From Paraburkholderia azotifigens (GTDB lineage Bacteria; Pseudomonadota; Gammaproteobacteria; Burkholderiales; Burkholderiaceae), in assembly GCF_007995085.1 (NCBI RefSeq), contig NZ_VOQS01000003.1, positions 1,922,001 through 1,986,000 of the forward strand: 64,000 bases of DNA. The letters run 5' to 3'. Shown piece after piece: positions 8,778 to 17,227 of the stretch. Made by a program: the position numbers and the translations under genes. Every line of letters starts with the position of its first letter. The stretch's first letter is position 1. The notes under the pieces were generated by a model, which did no database searches, was not told the origin of the DNA, and saw only the letters and a list, made by a program, of their open reading frames with translations.

Positions 8778-9302
8778 ATGATGAACGGGCATTCCGGCGC
8801 AGACGCGATTGCTTTACTGAAGGCCGACCATCGCACGGTAGAAAAACTGTTCGACGCTTTTGAAAAAGCCGGCGACGACGATCTCGAAGCGAAGGGTACA
8901 CTGGCACGGCGGACGTGCGAAGAACTGACGGTGCATGCGATCATCGAAGAAGAGCTTCTGTACCCCGTCGCGCACAAGCAACTGGAGAAGCAGAATGAAA
9001 TCGACGTGGACGAGGCGTATGTGGAGCACTTCCTGGTCAAGACGCTGATCGAGAAGTTCGACACCTTGAAGCCCGGCGATCACGGCTTCGACGCCACGTT
9101 CAAGGTGATGTCGGAGCTTGTCAAACACCACGTCGAGGAAGAGGAATCCGCGCTTTTTCCGGAACTGCGCGAGAGCGGCGTCGACCTCGTTGCGCTGGGC
9201 GAGAAGTTGCGTGCGCGCAAGGCCGAACTGATGAAGAAGCTCGATCAGGCGGGTAGCAAGCTGGTCGGCGACAGGTCGCTGTCGTTTGCACGCGCTTTGT
9301 GA
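8778..9302 (+). CDS. hemerythrin-domain protein
   Basis: 174 residues with a hemerythrin (HHE) cation-binding domain: LLKADHRTVEKLFDAFE at the N-terminus, HAIIEEELLYP in the middle and VKHHVEEEESALFPELR, giving the His/Glu ligands of a di-iron site. Such proteins sense or buffer oxygen, NO or iron in the cytoplasm. The start ATG 8778 has AAGGAG eight bases upstream. The C-terminal 40 residues are basic and helical, outside the HHE fold. Confidence 0.88.
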   Translation: MMNGHSGADAIALLKADHRTVEKLFDAFEKAGDDDLEAKGTLARRTCEELTVHAIIEEELLYPVAHKQLEKQNEIDVDEAYVEHFLVKTLIEKFDTLKPGDHGFDATFKVMSELVKHHVEEEESALFPELRESGVDLVALGEKLRARKAELMKKLDQAGSKLVGDRSLSFARAL

Positions 9303-9384
9303 GCGCTGCGTTTTCAGTCGTCGGCCCGCGGCCGTGGTGCGGCCGCGTGGTGCTGGCTACCTGTGTTGAGTGAGGCGCAAAGAC

Positions 9385-9681
9385 ATGACACGTGCGGAAT
9401 TCGAAGAAAAGATCGGCGCAGTCCTGCGCGATCATGGCGCCGACACGACGGCGGATCTTACTGACGAACTCGTGGCCTACTGGAATGGGCACGCGGTTGC
9501 GTACGTGCTGGTGCACGAGACGGCCTCGGGCGCGAGCTACGAAGATTTCGTCATGGACGACGCGCAGTGGAAGAACTGGCAATCGTGGCTAGACGCATGG
9601 ATGGACAGCCCGATGTTCAGCGTCAGGCCGGAAGTGCGCAACTGGTTGTCCGAGGAGCCGCCTGCGGAAGCGGGTAGCTGA
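9385..9681 (+). CDS. hypothetical protein
   Basis: 98 residues beginning MTRAEFEEKIGAVLRDHG, acidic and rich in Trp near the C-terminus (WKNWQSWLDAWMD), with no signal peptide. The family is not recognised. An upstream GTG would add five residues, but MTRAEFEEK looks like a natural start. It follows the hemerythrin gene on the same strand after about 80 bases and may belong to the same transcript. Confidence 0.6.
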   Translation: MTRAEFEEKIGAVLRDHGADTTADLTDELVAYWNGHAVAYVLVHETASGASYEDFVMDDAQWKNWQSWLDAWMDSPMFSVRPEVRNWLSEEPPAEAGS

Positions 9682-9906
9682 AATGGGCGGCTGTCGTGCG
9701 ATGCGATGCGCACGCCGGGCGCATCGCACCTGCCCGGCTATGCATTGACGCCCGCTCGCCCCGGAAGCCGCATGACGGCAAGCATCTTGAGCGCGTGAAG
9801 CCCGGCAAGCAGCGCGAACGCAAACGCCCATGCATTCGTGCTCACGCGTTCGACTTGCGAGTCCAGAATCCGGGCGAGGCCGGTATTCAGGGAAAGACCG
9901 CACGCA

Positions 9907-10164
9907 CTACGGTTTGCTCCAGACCTGCTTCCAGCACATCAGAAACGTGCCGTGAACGTCCTTCGATACCGCGCCTTCGACGCTGCACGCGCCGCCCGTC
10001 GGGGCAGGGCCGAACTGTGCGACTTCTTTGTCTGCGTCGGCGAGTGCGGTGGCGGGCACCCGGCCCCAGATCGAAATGCTGCCGAGGACGCCGGCACAGC
10101 CGACCAGGATCACGAGGGTGCGTTTCAGGTGCGCCGGGCGGCGGGCGATAAATTCAAATGGCAT
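9907..10164 (-). CDS. small exported or membrane-anchored hypothetical protein
   Basis: 85 residues. A basic N-terminus (RRPAHLKR) is followed by a hydrophobic segment TLVILVGCAGVLGSISIW, then an outward-facing part with two Cys residues (GGACSV and LMCWKQ) that could form a disulfide. No lipobox is clear. It lies 95 bases downstream of the PqiB-like gene on the same strand, so it could be a late member of that operon. The family is unknown. Confidence 0.5.
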   Translation of the reverse strand: MPFEFIARRPAHLKRTLVILVGCAGVLGSISIWGRVPATALADADKEVAQFGPAPTGGACSVEGAVSKDVHGTFLMCWKQVWSKP

Positions 10165-10259
10165 CGGGAAGCCTCTACGTGCAGGGACTCATGAGCGGTG
10201 TTATCGGCAGCGGGCTTCGAAACCATAGAGCGATGTTCAAATTTTTTTTCGCCGCGCGC

Positions 10260-11837
10260 TCACTGTCCGGGCTGGCGCGCGGAAGACTTACCCCAGACGA
10301 CGGATTCCGGATGCTGCTGAAGGTAATCGGCGAGCGAATTCAGCGAAGCAAGCGTCCGGCGCAGTTCGGTCAGGGCGCCGTGCAGATCGGATTGGAGCGG
10401 AGAGTCGTGCGCGAGCGTCGCGTTCGCTCCCTCGAACGATTGCTGCGCTGCAGCCAGCGTCGCACGGGCTTCGGGCACCAGTTCGGTGTCGACGCGCTGG
10501 AACAGCGACGCAGCCGTCTGCAGCGTGCTGTCGAGGCTGCGCCCGATCTGCCCGAACGGCACGCGGTCCAGTTTGTCGACGATGCCTGCAAGCTGGTCCT
10601 GCAGTTCTTCGAGCGTGTTCGGCACGGTCGGCAGTTCGACGGGCGTTCGTTGCGTATCGAACGGGATTCTGGGCGCGCGGGGAAAGAAATCGAGTGCCAC
10701 ATATCGCTGGCCGGTCAGCACGCTGCCCATGCGAAGCTGTCCGCGCAGGCCGTTGTCGATCAGCCGATGCAGCAGATCCCTGCCCGCGACGCTATCGCCG
10801 TTTCCGAGTGCCTGGCGGTAGCGGTGTCCCAGTCTCGCCGGATACAGATCGAGCGTGGCGATCATGTCGATCCGGCCCGTTGCGGGATCGAAGTCCACAT
10901 CGATTGCCGCGACCCGGCCCAGTTCGACACCATGAAAATCCACGGGCGCGCCGATCGACAGTCCGCGCAGCGATTGTTCGAAGCGCATCTGGACGCGTGC
11001 GGCGCGTCCGTCCTCCGCGCGCTGCGACGCTTGCGTGCGATCGGCGGCCAGCACGAAGGATGCACCATCCGCGGCCTCGTGCGATGCGGGCACCTGTTTC
11101 GCCGTATCGAATGCGATGCCACCCGAGAGCAGCGAGGCCACCGACTGCGTATCGAATCTGAAACCGTCTGAGCCGAAGCGCAGATCGATTCCGCTTGCCT
11201 GCCACCAGACGGTGCCGGATGTCACGTACCCGTCGTAGGGCGCGTTGACGAACACGTCGACGAGCACCTCCACGCCATCCGCGGAAAGCGCGTAACCGAG
11301 CACCTGACCCGCCTGCACGCGGCGGAACAGAACGGGTGAGCCTGCCGTCAGCGAGCCGAGAGAGTCTGCGTGCAGCACGAAGCGTTTTCCCTTCTGGTCG
11401 CTCGTGACCCATGGCGGCGCTTCCGGTCCGTTGAACGCGTTGCATGAGCGGGATGTCGGTGCGGATGCCGGCCCGGCGTCGGCGGCGATGAAGGCGCCGG
11501 AAAGGGCTGTCGACAGACCCGAGACGCCCGTCATGCTGACGCGCGGACGCACCACCCAATATCGCGTGCCGCATGCCGCGAACCGTTTCGCGGCATCGTC
11601 GAGTTGCACTTCGGCGAGAACGCGTGTGCGGTCGGCCGACAGATGCAGGTCTTTCAGCCTGCCAATTTCGACGTCCCGGTAGCGCACCCGCGTTTTTCCG
11701 GCCTCGAGGCTTTCGGCTGACAGGAAGCTGATCGCGACGCGCGGCCCGCGCTGCATGCCGGTACGAACCAGAAGCGCGCCCGAAATGAGCAATGCCGCAA
11801 CGGGAATCAACCAGACGGCCGACGACGCGCCGCTCAT
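10260..11837 (-). CDS. pqiB: MCE-domain intermembrane transport protein (PqiB family)
   Basis: 525 residues: an N-terminal membrane anchor (WLIPVAALLISGALLV) followed by several MCE/MlaD-type repeats, the first including AISFLSAESLEAGKTRVRYR, the last ending in RGQLRMGSVLTGQRYVALDFFP, then a helical C-terminal tail. PqiB forms a hexameric tube spanning the periplasm that moves lipids between membranes. The ATG at 11837 (MSGASSAVWLIP) is favoured over 11885 because it puts the anchor at the N-terminus. The usual PqiA membrane partner is not next to it; upstream is a DUF3313-type lipoprotein instead, which may serve as the outer-membrane element. Confidence 0.8.
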   Translation of the reverse strand: MSGASSAVWLIPVAALLISGALLVRTGMQRGPRVAISFLSAESLEAGKTRVRYRDVEIGRLKDLHLSADRTRVLAEVQLDDAAKRFAACGTRYWVVRPRVSMTGVSGLSTALSGAFIAADAGPASAPTSRSCNAFNGPEAPPWVTSDQKGKRFVLHADSLGSLTAGSPVLFRRVQAGQVLGYALSADGVEVLVDVFVNAPYDGYVTSGTVWWQASGIDLRFGSDGFRFDTQSVASLLSGGIAFDTAKQVPASHEAADGASFVLAADRTQASQRAEDGRAARVQMRFEQSLRGLSIGAPVDFHGVELGRVAAIDVDFDPATGRIDMIATLDLYPARLGHRYRQALGNGDSVAGRDLLHRLIDNGLRGQLRMGSVLTGQRYVALDFFPRAPRIPFDTQRTPVELPTVPNTLEELQDQLAGIVDKLDRVPFGQIGRSLDSTLQTAASLFQRVDTELVPEARATLAAAQQSFEGANATLAHDSPLQSDLHGALTELRRTLASLNSLADYLQQHPESVVWGKSSARQPGQ

Positions 11838-11966
11838 GACAGATCGCCCGTCACGACGTCGCGCAGACGTCTGCCCATCCTGCACAGGCCGGCGATACAG
11901 GCGCTGAACAGGCGGCTGAGCCGACGCGTCGAGTACCCGAACGGCGCACGCGTCACGGCCGCTCGC

Positions 11967-12629
11967 TCATTGCAGTTGCGCCACGAGAGCGTCCGCACCC
12001 TTGTCGAGGCCGGTTCGCGCTGCGCTGAGCGATCCGAATGCAGCGGGCAGATTCATCGCGTTCGGATATTGCTTCGATACGTAGGCCTTCAGAAGGCGGC
12101 CGCTGGAACTGTCGTAGACCTCGACCGCATACGACACGGAGCCGCTGAACGCGCCCTTGCCGCCGCGGATCGCCTGAACGCCGTTGTACAGATTGCCCGC
12201 GATATCGAAGTGCATGACCTGCCCGACGAGCGCCGTGGTCGTCTCCGCACCCGTCAGCGTGAGGCGGATGCGCAGCGTGGCGGGCGAAGGCTGCGTGCCG
12301 GGTTCGAAACGCTTCGTGAGTTTCGACGCGAACGTCTTGCTCATGTAGTCGGCGAGCGCGGTCTTGTCGTCCTCCGTCATATCGCCGAACTGGTTGTCTG
12401 CGCCGCGATACACGACGACGGGATCGACCATCACTTGCGTGTAGCGCGACCAGACGACGGGCGCCGCATACCGGTAAGGCACTTTGGCCGCGTCGTCGCC
12501 TCTGTTCTGCTTCAGTTGCTGCGCTGACGAAATGCCCGAATAGGCAACGGGCTGCACGCTCGAGCACGCCGTGGCGGCGAGCGCGAAAGCGCAGACGAGA
12601 AAGAGCGGGGCGAGTCTGGTCGTGGACAT
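11967..12629 (-). CDS. DUF3313-type lipoprotein
   Basis: 220 residues with a lipoprotein signal peptide ending in LAATACSS (lipobox, Cys near residue 22). The mature part, with RYAAPVVWSRYTQVMVDPV near residue 60 and a later GGKGAFSGSVSYAVEVYDS, matches my recollection of DUF3313. It is likely anchored in the outer membrane. It shares a strand and probably an operon with pqiB (129-base gap) and is divergent from the TetR gene. The start 12629 has AAGGACC upstream. Confidence 0.75.
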   Translation of the reverse strand: MSTTRLAPLFLVCAFALAATACSSVQPVAYSGISSAQQLKQNRGDDAAKVPYRYAAPVVWSRYTQVMVDPVVVYRGADNQFGDMTEDDKTALADYMSKTFASKLTKRFEPGTQPSPATLRIRLTLTGAETTTALVGQVMHFDIAGNLYNGVQAIRGGKGAFSGSVSYAVEVYDSSSGRLLKAYVSKQYPNAMNLPAAFGSLSAARTGLDKGADALVAQLQ

Positions 12630-12725
12630 GGGTCGGTCCTTGCGGATGAATGTCGGGAGTCGGCGAGAGTGCCGGTTCGTGCTGAACCGACGTGGCCGAA
12701 ATGTAGCATCGCCTTTTTCGGATGT

Positions 12726-12743
12726 AAACCGTCTATCCGGTTT
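12726..12743. promoter_or_regulatory. candidate TetR operator
   Basis: AAACCG (12726-12731) and CGGTTT (12738-12743) are perfect inverted arms around TCTATC, an 18-bp dyad. It sits between the divergent lipoprotein and TetR genes, where an autoregulating TetR repressor would bind and control both directions. Confidence 0.45.
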
Positions 12744-12876
12744 GTTTTTGGAAAAAATGCGGGCGTACAATCTGGGGCTCCCGGTTCAGGCCACGTTCTG
12801 CCTGCAGGTTGCGGCGCGTCGTGTGTTCGGCAAACGAGGCAGCCGACGGGCTCGAATGACGTCACCTTTATGATCA

Positions 12877-13473
12877 ATGGATAACCAGACTCGCTCGGAA
12901 AATACCCGCAAAAAGGCTATCGAGGCCGCACTGTCGATTCTCACGCGAGAAGGCGTGGGCGGGCTCACATTCGATTCGCTGTCGCGCGAAAGCGGCATCA
13001 GCAAGGGCGGATTGCTGCATCAGTTCCGTACCAAGGACGGCGTGCTCAAGGCATTGCTGGATCATCAGCGGCAGCAGTTCGAGCAGATCGCGCACGCGTA
13101 TATAGCGAAGGCGGGGGCAACGAAGACAGAGCCGTGTCTGTCGTCGCAGATCGCCATATACCGGGAATCCGCCAGGCAACCGCATTCGGTCGCACGTGCC
13201 GTGCTGGCGGCACTGGTCGAGAACCCCGAGCTGCTGGCGGACTTCAAGGCGACGGACGTCGAGAGGATGAAGAAGATGCGGGAAGAGTCGAGCGACCTCG
13301 AACTCTCGCTGTTGCGCTACTTTGCGGCCAGCGGTCTCGCGTTCAATTCGCTGCTCGGGCTCTCGCCTTTGCCGGAATCGATGCTGAACCGTCTGTTCGA
13401 TCGCCTGCTCGACGAAGCGGCGTGGGTGAGTCAAAAACCGCCCGCGAAAACACGCAGGAAGGCAGTGTCCTGA
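12877..13473 (+). CDS. TetR-family transcriptional regulator
   Basis: 198 residues. The N-terminal TetR helix-turn-helix is clear: ENTRKKAIEAALSILTREG, LTFDSLSRESGISKGGLLHQF with the usual GISKGGLLHHF-like recognition helix. The C-terminal helical ligand domain is variable and its ligand unknown. Its divergent position suggests it represses the lipoprotein-pqiB operon and itself through the dyad at 12726-12743. Two hairpins follow its stop codon. Confidence 0.9.
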   Translation: MDNQTRSENTRKKAIEAALSILTREGVGGLTFDSLSRESGISKGGLLHQFRTKDGVLKALLDHQRQQFEQIAHAYIAKAGATKTEPCLSSQIAIYRESARQPHSVARAVLAALVENPELLADFKATDVERMKKMREESSDLELSLLRYFAASGLAFNSLLGLSPLPESMLNRLFDRLLDEAAWVSQKPPAKTRRKAVS

Positions 13474-13551
13474 CGCCCGGATCGCGCTGATCCGGGCGCG
13501 CGCGAACGCGAATATCCGCGACGCCGGCGGCAGCTCTGCCGGCGTCGCGGA
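13474..13551. terminator. two tandem hairpins between tetR and gabD
   Basis: The first stem is CGCCCGGATC (13474-13483) and its complement at 13489-13498, loop 5, starting at the base after the TetR stop. The second has perfect 14-bp arms at 13515-13528 and 13538-13551 with a 9-base loop. No long T-run follows. Placed between convergent genes, they most likely stop transcription from both sides. Confidence 0.65.
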
Positions 13552-13563
13552 CGGGAGAAGCGC

Positions 13564-15030
13564 TTACACGCCGCCGATGCACATGTACTTGATCACGACA
13601 TACTCGTCGATCCCGTAGTGCGATCCTTCGCGGCCGAGGCCCGACTGCTTGACGCCGCCGAACGGCGCGACTTCATTCGAAATGGCGCCCGTGTTGATCC
13701 CGACCATGCCGAACTCGAGCGCTTCGGCGACACGCCAGATGCGGCCGATATCGCGGCTATAGAAATACGACGCCAGACCGTATTCGGTGCTGTTCGCCAT
13801 CCCGATCACTTCTTCGTCCGACGAGAAGCGGAATAGTGGCGCAAGCGGACCAAAGGTCTCGTCGCGCGCGACCTTCATGTCGGGCGTGACGTCGGCGAGT
13901 ACGGTCGGTTCGAAGAAGCCGTGACCGAGCGCGTGACGCTTGCCACCCGTGACGATGCGTGCGCCTTTGCCGAGCGCATCTTCGATATGCGATTCGACCT
14001 TCAGCACGGCCGCTTCATTGATCAGCGGACCTTGCTGCACGCCTTGCTCGGTGCCGAAACCGACCTTGAGCTTTGTGACGGCGGCGGCCAGCTTGCCGGC
14101 GAATGCATCGTAGACGCGGTCGTGCACATAGAAGCGGTTCGTGCACACGCAGGTCTGTCCGCTGTTGCGGTACTTCGATGCAATGGCGCCTTCGACGGCG
14201 GCATCGAGATCGGCGTCGTCGAACACGATGAACGGCGCATTGCCGCCCAGTTCCAGCGATACCTTCTTGACGGTAGGCGCGCACTGCGCCATCAGCAGAC
14301 GTCCCACGCCCGTGGATCCCGTGAACGACAGCTTGCGCACGAGCGGGTTGCCCGTCATTTCGCCGCCGATGGGTTTCGGGTCGCCGGTGACGATGTTGAA
14401 GATGCCGGCGGGCACGCCTGCGCGCTCGGCGAGCACGGCGAGCGCGAGTGCCGAGAGCGGCGTCGCTTCGGCGGGTTTGACGATGATCGGGCATCCTGCC
14501 GCGAGCGCCGGGCCGACCTTGCGGGTAATCATCGCAGCGGGGAAATTCCACGGCGTGATGGCGGCGCAGACACCGACGGGTTCCTTCGTCACGACGATGC
14601 GCTTGTCGTTGGCGACGGTGGGGATCGTATCGCCGTAGACGCGCTTGGCTTCTTCGCCGAACCATTCGAGGAACGAGGCTGCGTAGCCGATTTCGCCTTT
14701 TGCTTCCGCGATCGGTTTGCCTTGTTCTGTCGTGAGAATCAACGCCAGGTCGTCGGCGTTCGCCAGCATCAGGTCGTTCCATTTGCGCAGAATTTCTGCG
14801 CGTTGTTTGCCGGTTTTTGCCTTCCAGGCGGGCCATGATCTGTTTGCCGCTTCGATCGCGCGGCGGGTTTCGGTTGTGCCCATTCTTGGCACTTCAGCGA
14901 TCAGTTCGCCTGTTGCCGGGTTCAGTACTCCAAACGTTTCCTTGTTGTCGGCGTCTTGCCATTCGCCATTGATGTATGCCTTTGCTTGCAGCAGGGAAGG
15001 GTCTTTCAGTTTGCTACGCAGGTCAGTCAT
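13564..15030 (-). CDS. gabD: succinate-semialdehyde dehydrogenase
   Basis: 488 residues, oxidising succinate semialdehyde to succinate with NAD(P), the second step of GABA degradation. Aldehyde dehydrogenase signatures: TPWNFPA (Asn about 162), LELGGNAPF with the general-base Glu about 260, and GQTCVCTNRF with the nucleophile Cys about 294 plus the extra regulatory-type Cys two residues later that is typical of GabD. ATG 15030 (MTDLRSKLKDPSLL) with AAAGGA upstream is chosen; the frame continues upstream only through low-complexity repeat translation. gabT lies upstream on the same strand, separated by about 790 bases of repeats. Confidence 0.93.
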   Translation of the reverse strand: MTDLRSKLKDPSLLQAKAYINGEWQDADNKETFGVLNPATGELIAEVPRMGTTETRRAIEAANRSWPAWKAKTGKQRAEILRKWNDLMLANADDLALILTTEQGKPIAEAKGEIGYAASFLEWFGEEAKRVYGDTIPTVANDKRIVVTKEPVGVCAAITPWNFPAAMITRKVGPALAAGCPIIVKPAEATPLSALALAVLAERAGVPAGIFNIVTGDPKPIGGEMTGNPLVRKLSFTGSTGVGRLLMAQCAPTVKKVSLELGGNAPFIVFDDADLDAAVEGAIASKYRNSGQTCVCTNRFYVHDRVYDAFAGKLAAAVTKLKVGFGTEQGVQQGPLINEAAVLKVESHIEDALGKGARIVTGGKRHALGHGFFEPTVLADVTPDMKVARDETFGPLAPLFRFSSDEEVIGMANSTEYGLASYFYSRDIGRIWRVAEALEFGMVGINTGAISNEVAPFGGVKQSGLGREGSHYGIDEYVVIKYMCIGGV

Positions 15031-15039
15031 TTGGGTTTG

Positions 15040-15470
15040 TCCTTTCAGGTTTATGTCTGCGACGCTGGTTTTGGTTTTGGTTTTGGTTTTGGTTTTGGTT
15101 TTTGCCGTTGCCGTTGCCGTTGCTTTCGCTGGCATCCGCGAATTCGCATCTGTGCTTCACGCGTCGCCCCTGTGCGGGGCAGCACCTACTTTTCTTTGCA
15201 GCGGCAAAGAAAAGTAGGCAAAAGAAAGCCGCTCACACCGCCAATCCTTGTGTTTGCCTGCGGGCCCCCACGGGTCCCGCACTCCACACGGCATCACGCT
15301 ATTTCATGTGCGTTGCCAGCGCCTTTAACACGCGCATCACCCACTCCAATCACCCGTAGTGCAGCCAACGGCAGCGATCCGTCCGCGCCGCCCAGGTGGC
15401 AAACGGTGTGTAGGTTGTCGCACCTTACGCGTTGGCGCTCCTACGACACCGATCCCGCTTGTCAGTCCGG
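15040..15470 (+). repeat. dispersed compound repeat, copy A
   Basis: This stretch contains, in order, GTCTGCGACGC, a GGTTTT tract, GGCATCCGCGA, a hairpin with perfect 15-bp arms (15185-15199 and 15204-15218, loop AGCG), a segment with CAATCCTTGTGTTTGCCTGC, a GC-rich dyad GCGGGCCC/GGGTCCCGC, and a distal block at 15388-15460. The same blocks recur at 33440-33860 (other orientation), 15486-15830 (other orientation) and partly at 19720-19830. Edges are approximate. It carries no gene of its own and lies directly upstream of gabD. Confidence 0.85.
15067..15120 (+). repeat. hexanucleotide microsatellites inside copy A
   Basis: Six exact copies of GGTTTT (15067-15102) followed by three of TGCCGT (15103-15120). 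They lie 37-90 bases upstream of the gabD start codon, within the presumed leader or promoter. Such tracts can change length by slippage. Confidence 0.9.
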
Positions 15471-15521
15471 AGTGGTGCACGTCGATCGCGACGGCCTACA
15501 CACCGTTTGCCACCTGGGCGG
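15388..15521. repeat. 27-bp perfect inverted repeat joining copies A and B
   Basis: The 27 bases at 15388-15414 are exactly complementary to 15495-15521. They are the distal blocks of two repeat copies in opposite orientation, so the 690-base spacer between gabT and gabD is a large imperfect palindrome centred near 15455. Confidence 0.85.
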
Positions 15522-15830
15522 CCGGGGACTTACTGGTAACGCAATTCGTGACGCGGGAAGGTGAAGCGGGTGAGGCGTGAGTTAGTACGCTGGCAACGGG
15601 CGTGAGACAGTGCGATGCCGTGAGGAGTGCGGGACCGGTGGGGGGCCCGCAGGCAAACACAAGGATTGGCGGTGTTAGCCCGCTTTCTTTGCTTACTTTC
15701 TTTGCGGCGGCAAAGAAAGTAAGTGCCGCCCCGCACAGGGGCAACGCGTGCAGCACCGCTACGAAAACGCGGATGCCAGCGCCAGGGCAAAAAACACCCA
15801 CCCCAGCGCCCGCAGGCAAAAAATCAAGCT
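15486..15830 (-). repeat. dispersed compound repeat, copy B
   Basis: An inverted copy of the family, more diverged. Its hairpin has 14-bp arms at 15692-15705 and 15710-15723 with loop GGCG. Three neighbouring pairs differ from copies A and C but remain paired. It also has the GGGCCCGCAGG and CAAACACAAGGATTGG blocks. The copy ends at the gabT stop codon. Confidence 0.8.
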
Positions 15831-17107
15831 ACAACGCCAACAGTCTCTTTAAGCACATCTTCGAGAATAGAAACAGCCTCATCGAAGACAGCATCCTGAA
15901 TCGTCAACGGGAACAGGAACCGAACAACGTTCGAATAGACACCGCATACCAGCAACAGCAAACCACGCTCGAGCGCACGCGTCTGCACGCGCTTGGTGAA
16001 ATCGGCATCCGCTTCGGAAGTGCCCGGCTTGCAAAACTCAACGGCCACCATGCCGCCCGGCCCGCGCACATCCGCGATCTGCGGCACTTCCGATTGCAGC
16101 GCGGTCAACTTCGCCTTCAACTTGTCGCCCAGCACAACAGCGCGCTCGCAAAGGTTCTCTTCGTCGATGATATCGAGCACGGCATGCGCCGACGCCACGG
16201 CCAGCGGATTGCCCGCATACGTGCCGCCCAGTCCGCCCGGCGCAGCTGCATCCATCACATCCGCACGCCCGACGACGCCCGACAGCGGCATGCCGCCTGC
16301 AAGGCTCTTCGCCATCGTCATCAGGTCAGGCACCACGTCGTAGTGGTTCATCGCGAACAGCTTGCCCGTGCGCGCAAAACCCGTTTGCACTTCATCGGCG
16401 ATCAGCAGAATGCCGTGCTCGTTGCACAGCTTGCGCAGCGCACGCACGAACTCGGCGGGCGCCGGGTAGAAGCCGCCTTCGCCTTGCACCGGCTCGAAAA
16501 TGATCGCCGCGACGCGCTTCGGATCGATATCGGCCTTGAACAGGAATTCGATCGCCTTCAGCGAGTCCGCCGTCGTCACGCCATGCAGCGGATTCGGGAA
16601 CGGTGCGTGGAAGACATCGGCCGGGAACGGGCCGAAGCTCAGCTTGTACGGCGCAACCTTGCCCGTCAGCGCCATGCCCATCATCGTGCGGCCATGGAAG
16701 CCGCCCGTGAAGGCGATCACGCCTGGACGGCCCGTGTAGGCGCGCGCGATCTTGATCGCGTTTTCGACGGCTTCGGCGCCCGTCGTGAAGAACGCCGTCT
16801 TCTTCGGATAGTCGCCAGGCGCGCGCTCGTTGATCTTCTCGGCCAGCTCGACATACGACGCGTACGGCACGATCTGATAGGCCGTATGCGTGAAATGGTC
16901 CAGTTGAGCTCGCACGGCCGCGACGATCTTCGGATGACGGTGCCCCGTGTTGCACACCGCAATGCCCGCCGCGAAGTCGATGAAGCGGCGGCCCTCGACG
17001 TCCCACAGCTCCGCATTCTCGGCGCGCGCAGCGTAGAAATCGCACATCACGCCCACGCCGCGCGGGGTGGCGGCGTCCTTGCGGCTCTTCAGTTCAGCAT
17101 TCTTCAC
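15824..17107 (-). CDS. gabT: 4-aminobutyrate aminotransferase
   Basis: 427 residues, a PLP-dependent class-III aminotransferase converting GABA and 2-oxoglutarate to succinate semialdehyde and glutamate. Key residues: TTGAEAVENAIK (cofactor phosphate loop), GGFHGRT, the PLP-ring Asp in ADEVQTGFART (about 238) and the Schiff-base Lys in TMAKSLAGGMP (about 267). The start is a GTG at 17107 with AGGAG six bases upstream; an ATG at 17200 lies in the operator region and is unlikely. It is divergent from gabR and upstream of gabD. Confidence 0.93.
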   Translation of the reverse strand: MKNAELKSRKDAATPRGVGVMCDFYAARAENAELWDVEGRRFIDFAAGIAVCNTGHRHPKIVAAVRAQLDHFTHTAYQIVPYASYVELAEKINERAPGDYPKKTAFFTTGAEAVENAIKIARAYTGRPGVIAFTGGFHGRTMMGMALTGKVAPYKLSFGPFPADVFHAPFPNPLHGVTTADSLKAIEFLFKADIDPKRVAAIIFEPVQGEGGFYPAPAEFVRALRKLCNEHGILLIADEVQTGFARTGKLFAMNHYDVVPDLMTMAKSLAGGMPLSGVVGRADVMDAAAPGGLGGTYAGNPLAVASAHAVLDIIDEENLCERAVVLGDKLKAKLTALQSEVPQIADVRGPGGMVAVEFCKPGTSEADADFTKRVQTRALERGLLLLVCGVYSNVVRFLFPLTIQDAVFDEAVSILEDVLKETVGVVA

Positions 17108-17166
17108 GGAGATCTCCTGTTGGGGTTCGTTCGGGCGCTCGCGCTCATCGCGGCACATGCAGCGAC

Positions 17167-17224
17167 TATAATCAGATTTGGCTCCAAAATTCAGAGCCAT
17201 TTCAGTAAAAAATCAGGAGCCAAT
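17167..17224. promoter_or_regulatory. gabR promoter and candidate GabR operator
   Basis: A consensus TATAAT at 17167-17172 points toward gabR. Just downstream, TTGGCTCC (17178-17185) and its exact complement GGAGCCAA (17217-17224) flank a further GAGCC at 17194-17198, giving several half-sites across the divergent gabT-gabR space. MocR/GabR-type regulators bind such repeated half-sites and both repress their own gene and activate the divergent aminotransferase gene. Confidence 0.5.
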
Positions 17225-17227
17225 TTC

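Noticed and set aside
14976..15359. Short open frames inside the dispersed repeat (ending in FFAAAKKSRQKK-type sequence)
   Set aside because: The same translation appears in the other copies because the DNA repeats, not because a protein is conserved. Stem pairing explains the conservation better.
15602..17227. A long upstream extension of the gabR frame
   Set aside because: It runs antisense through gabT and the repeats. The real GabR start at 17228 has a ribosome site and the family N-terminus.
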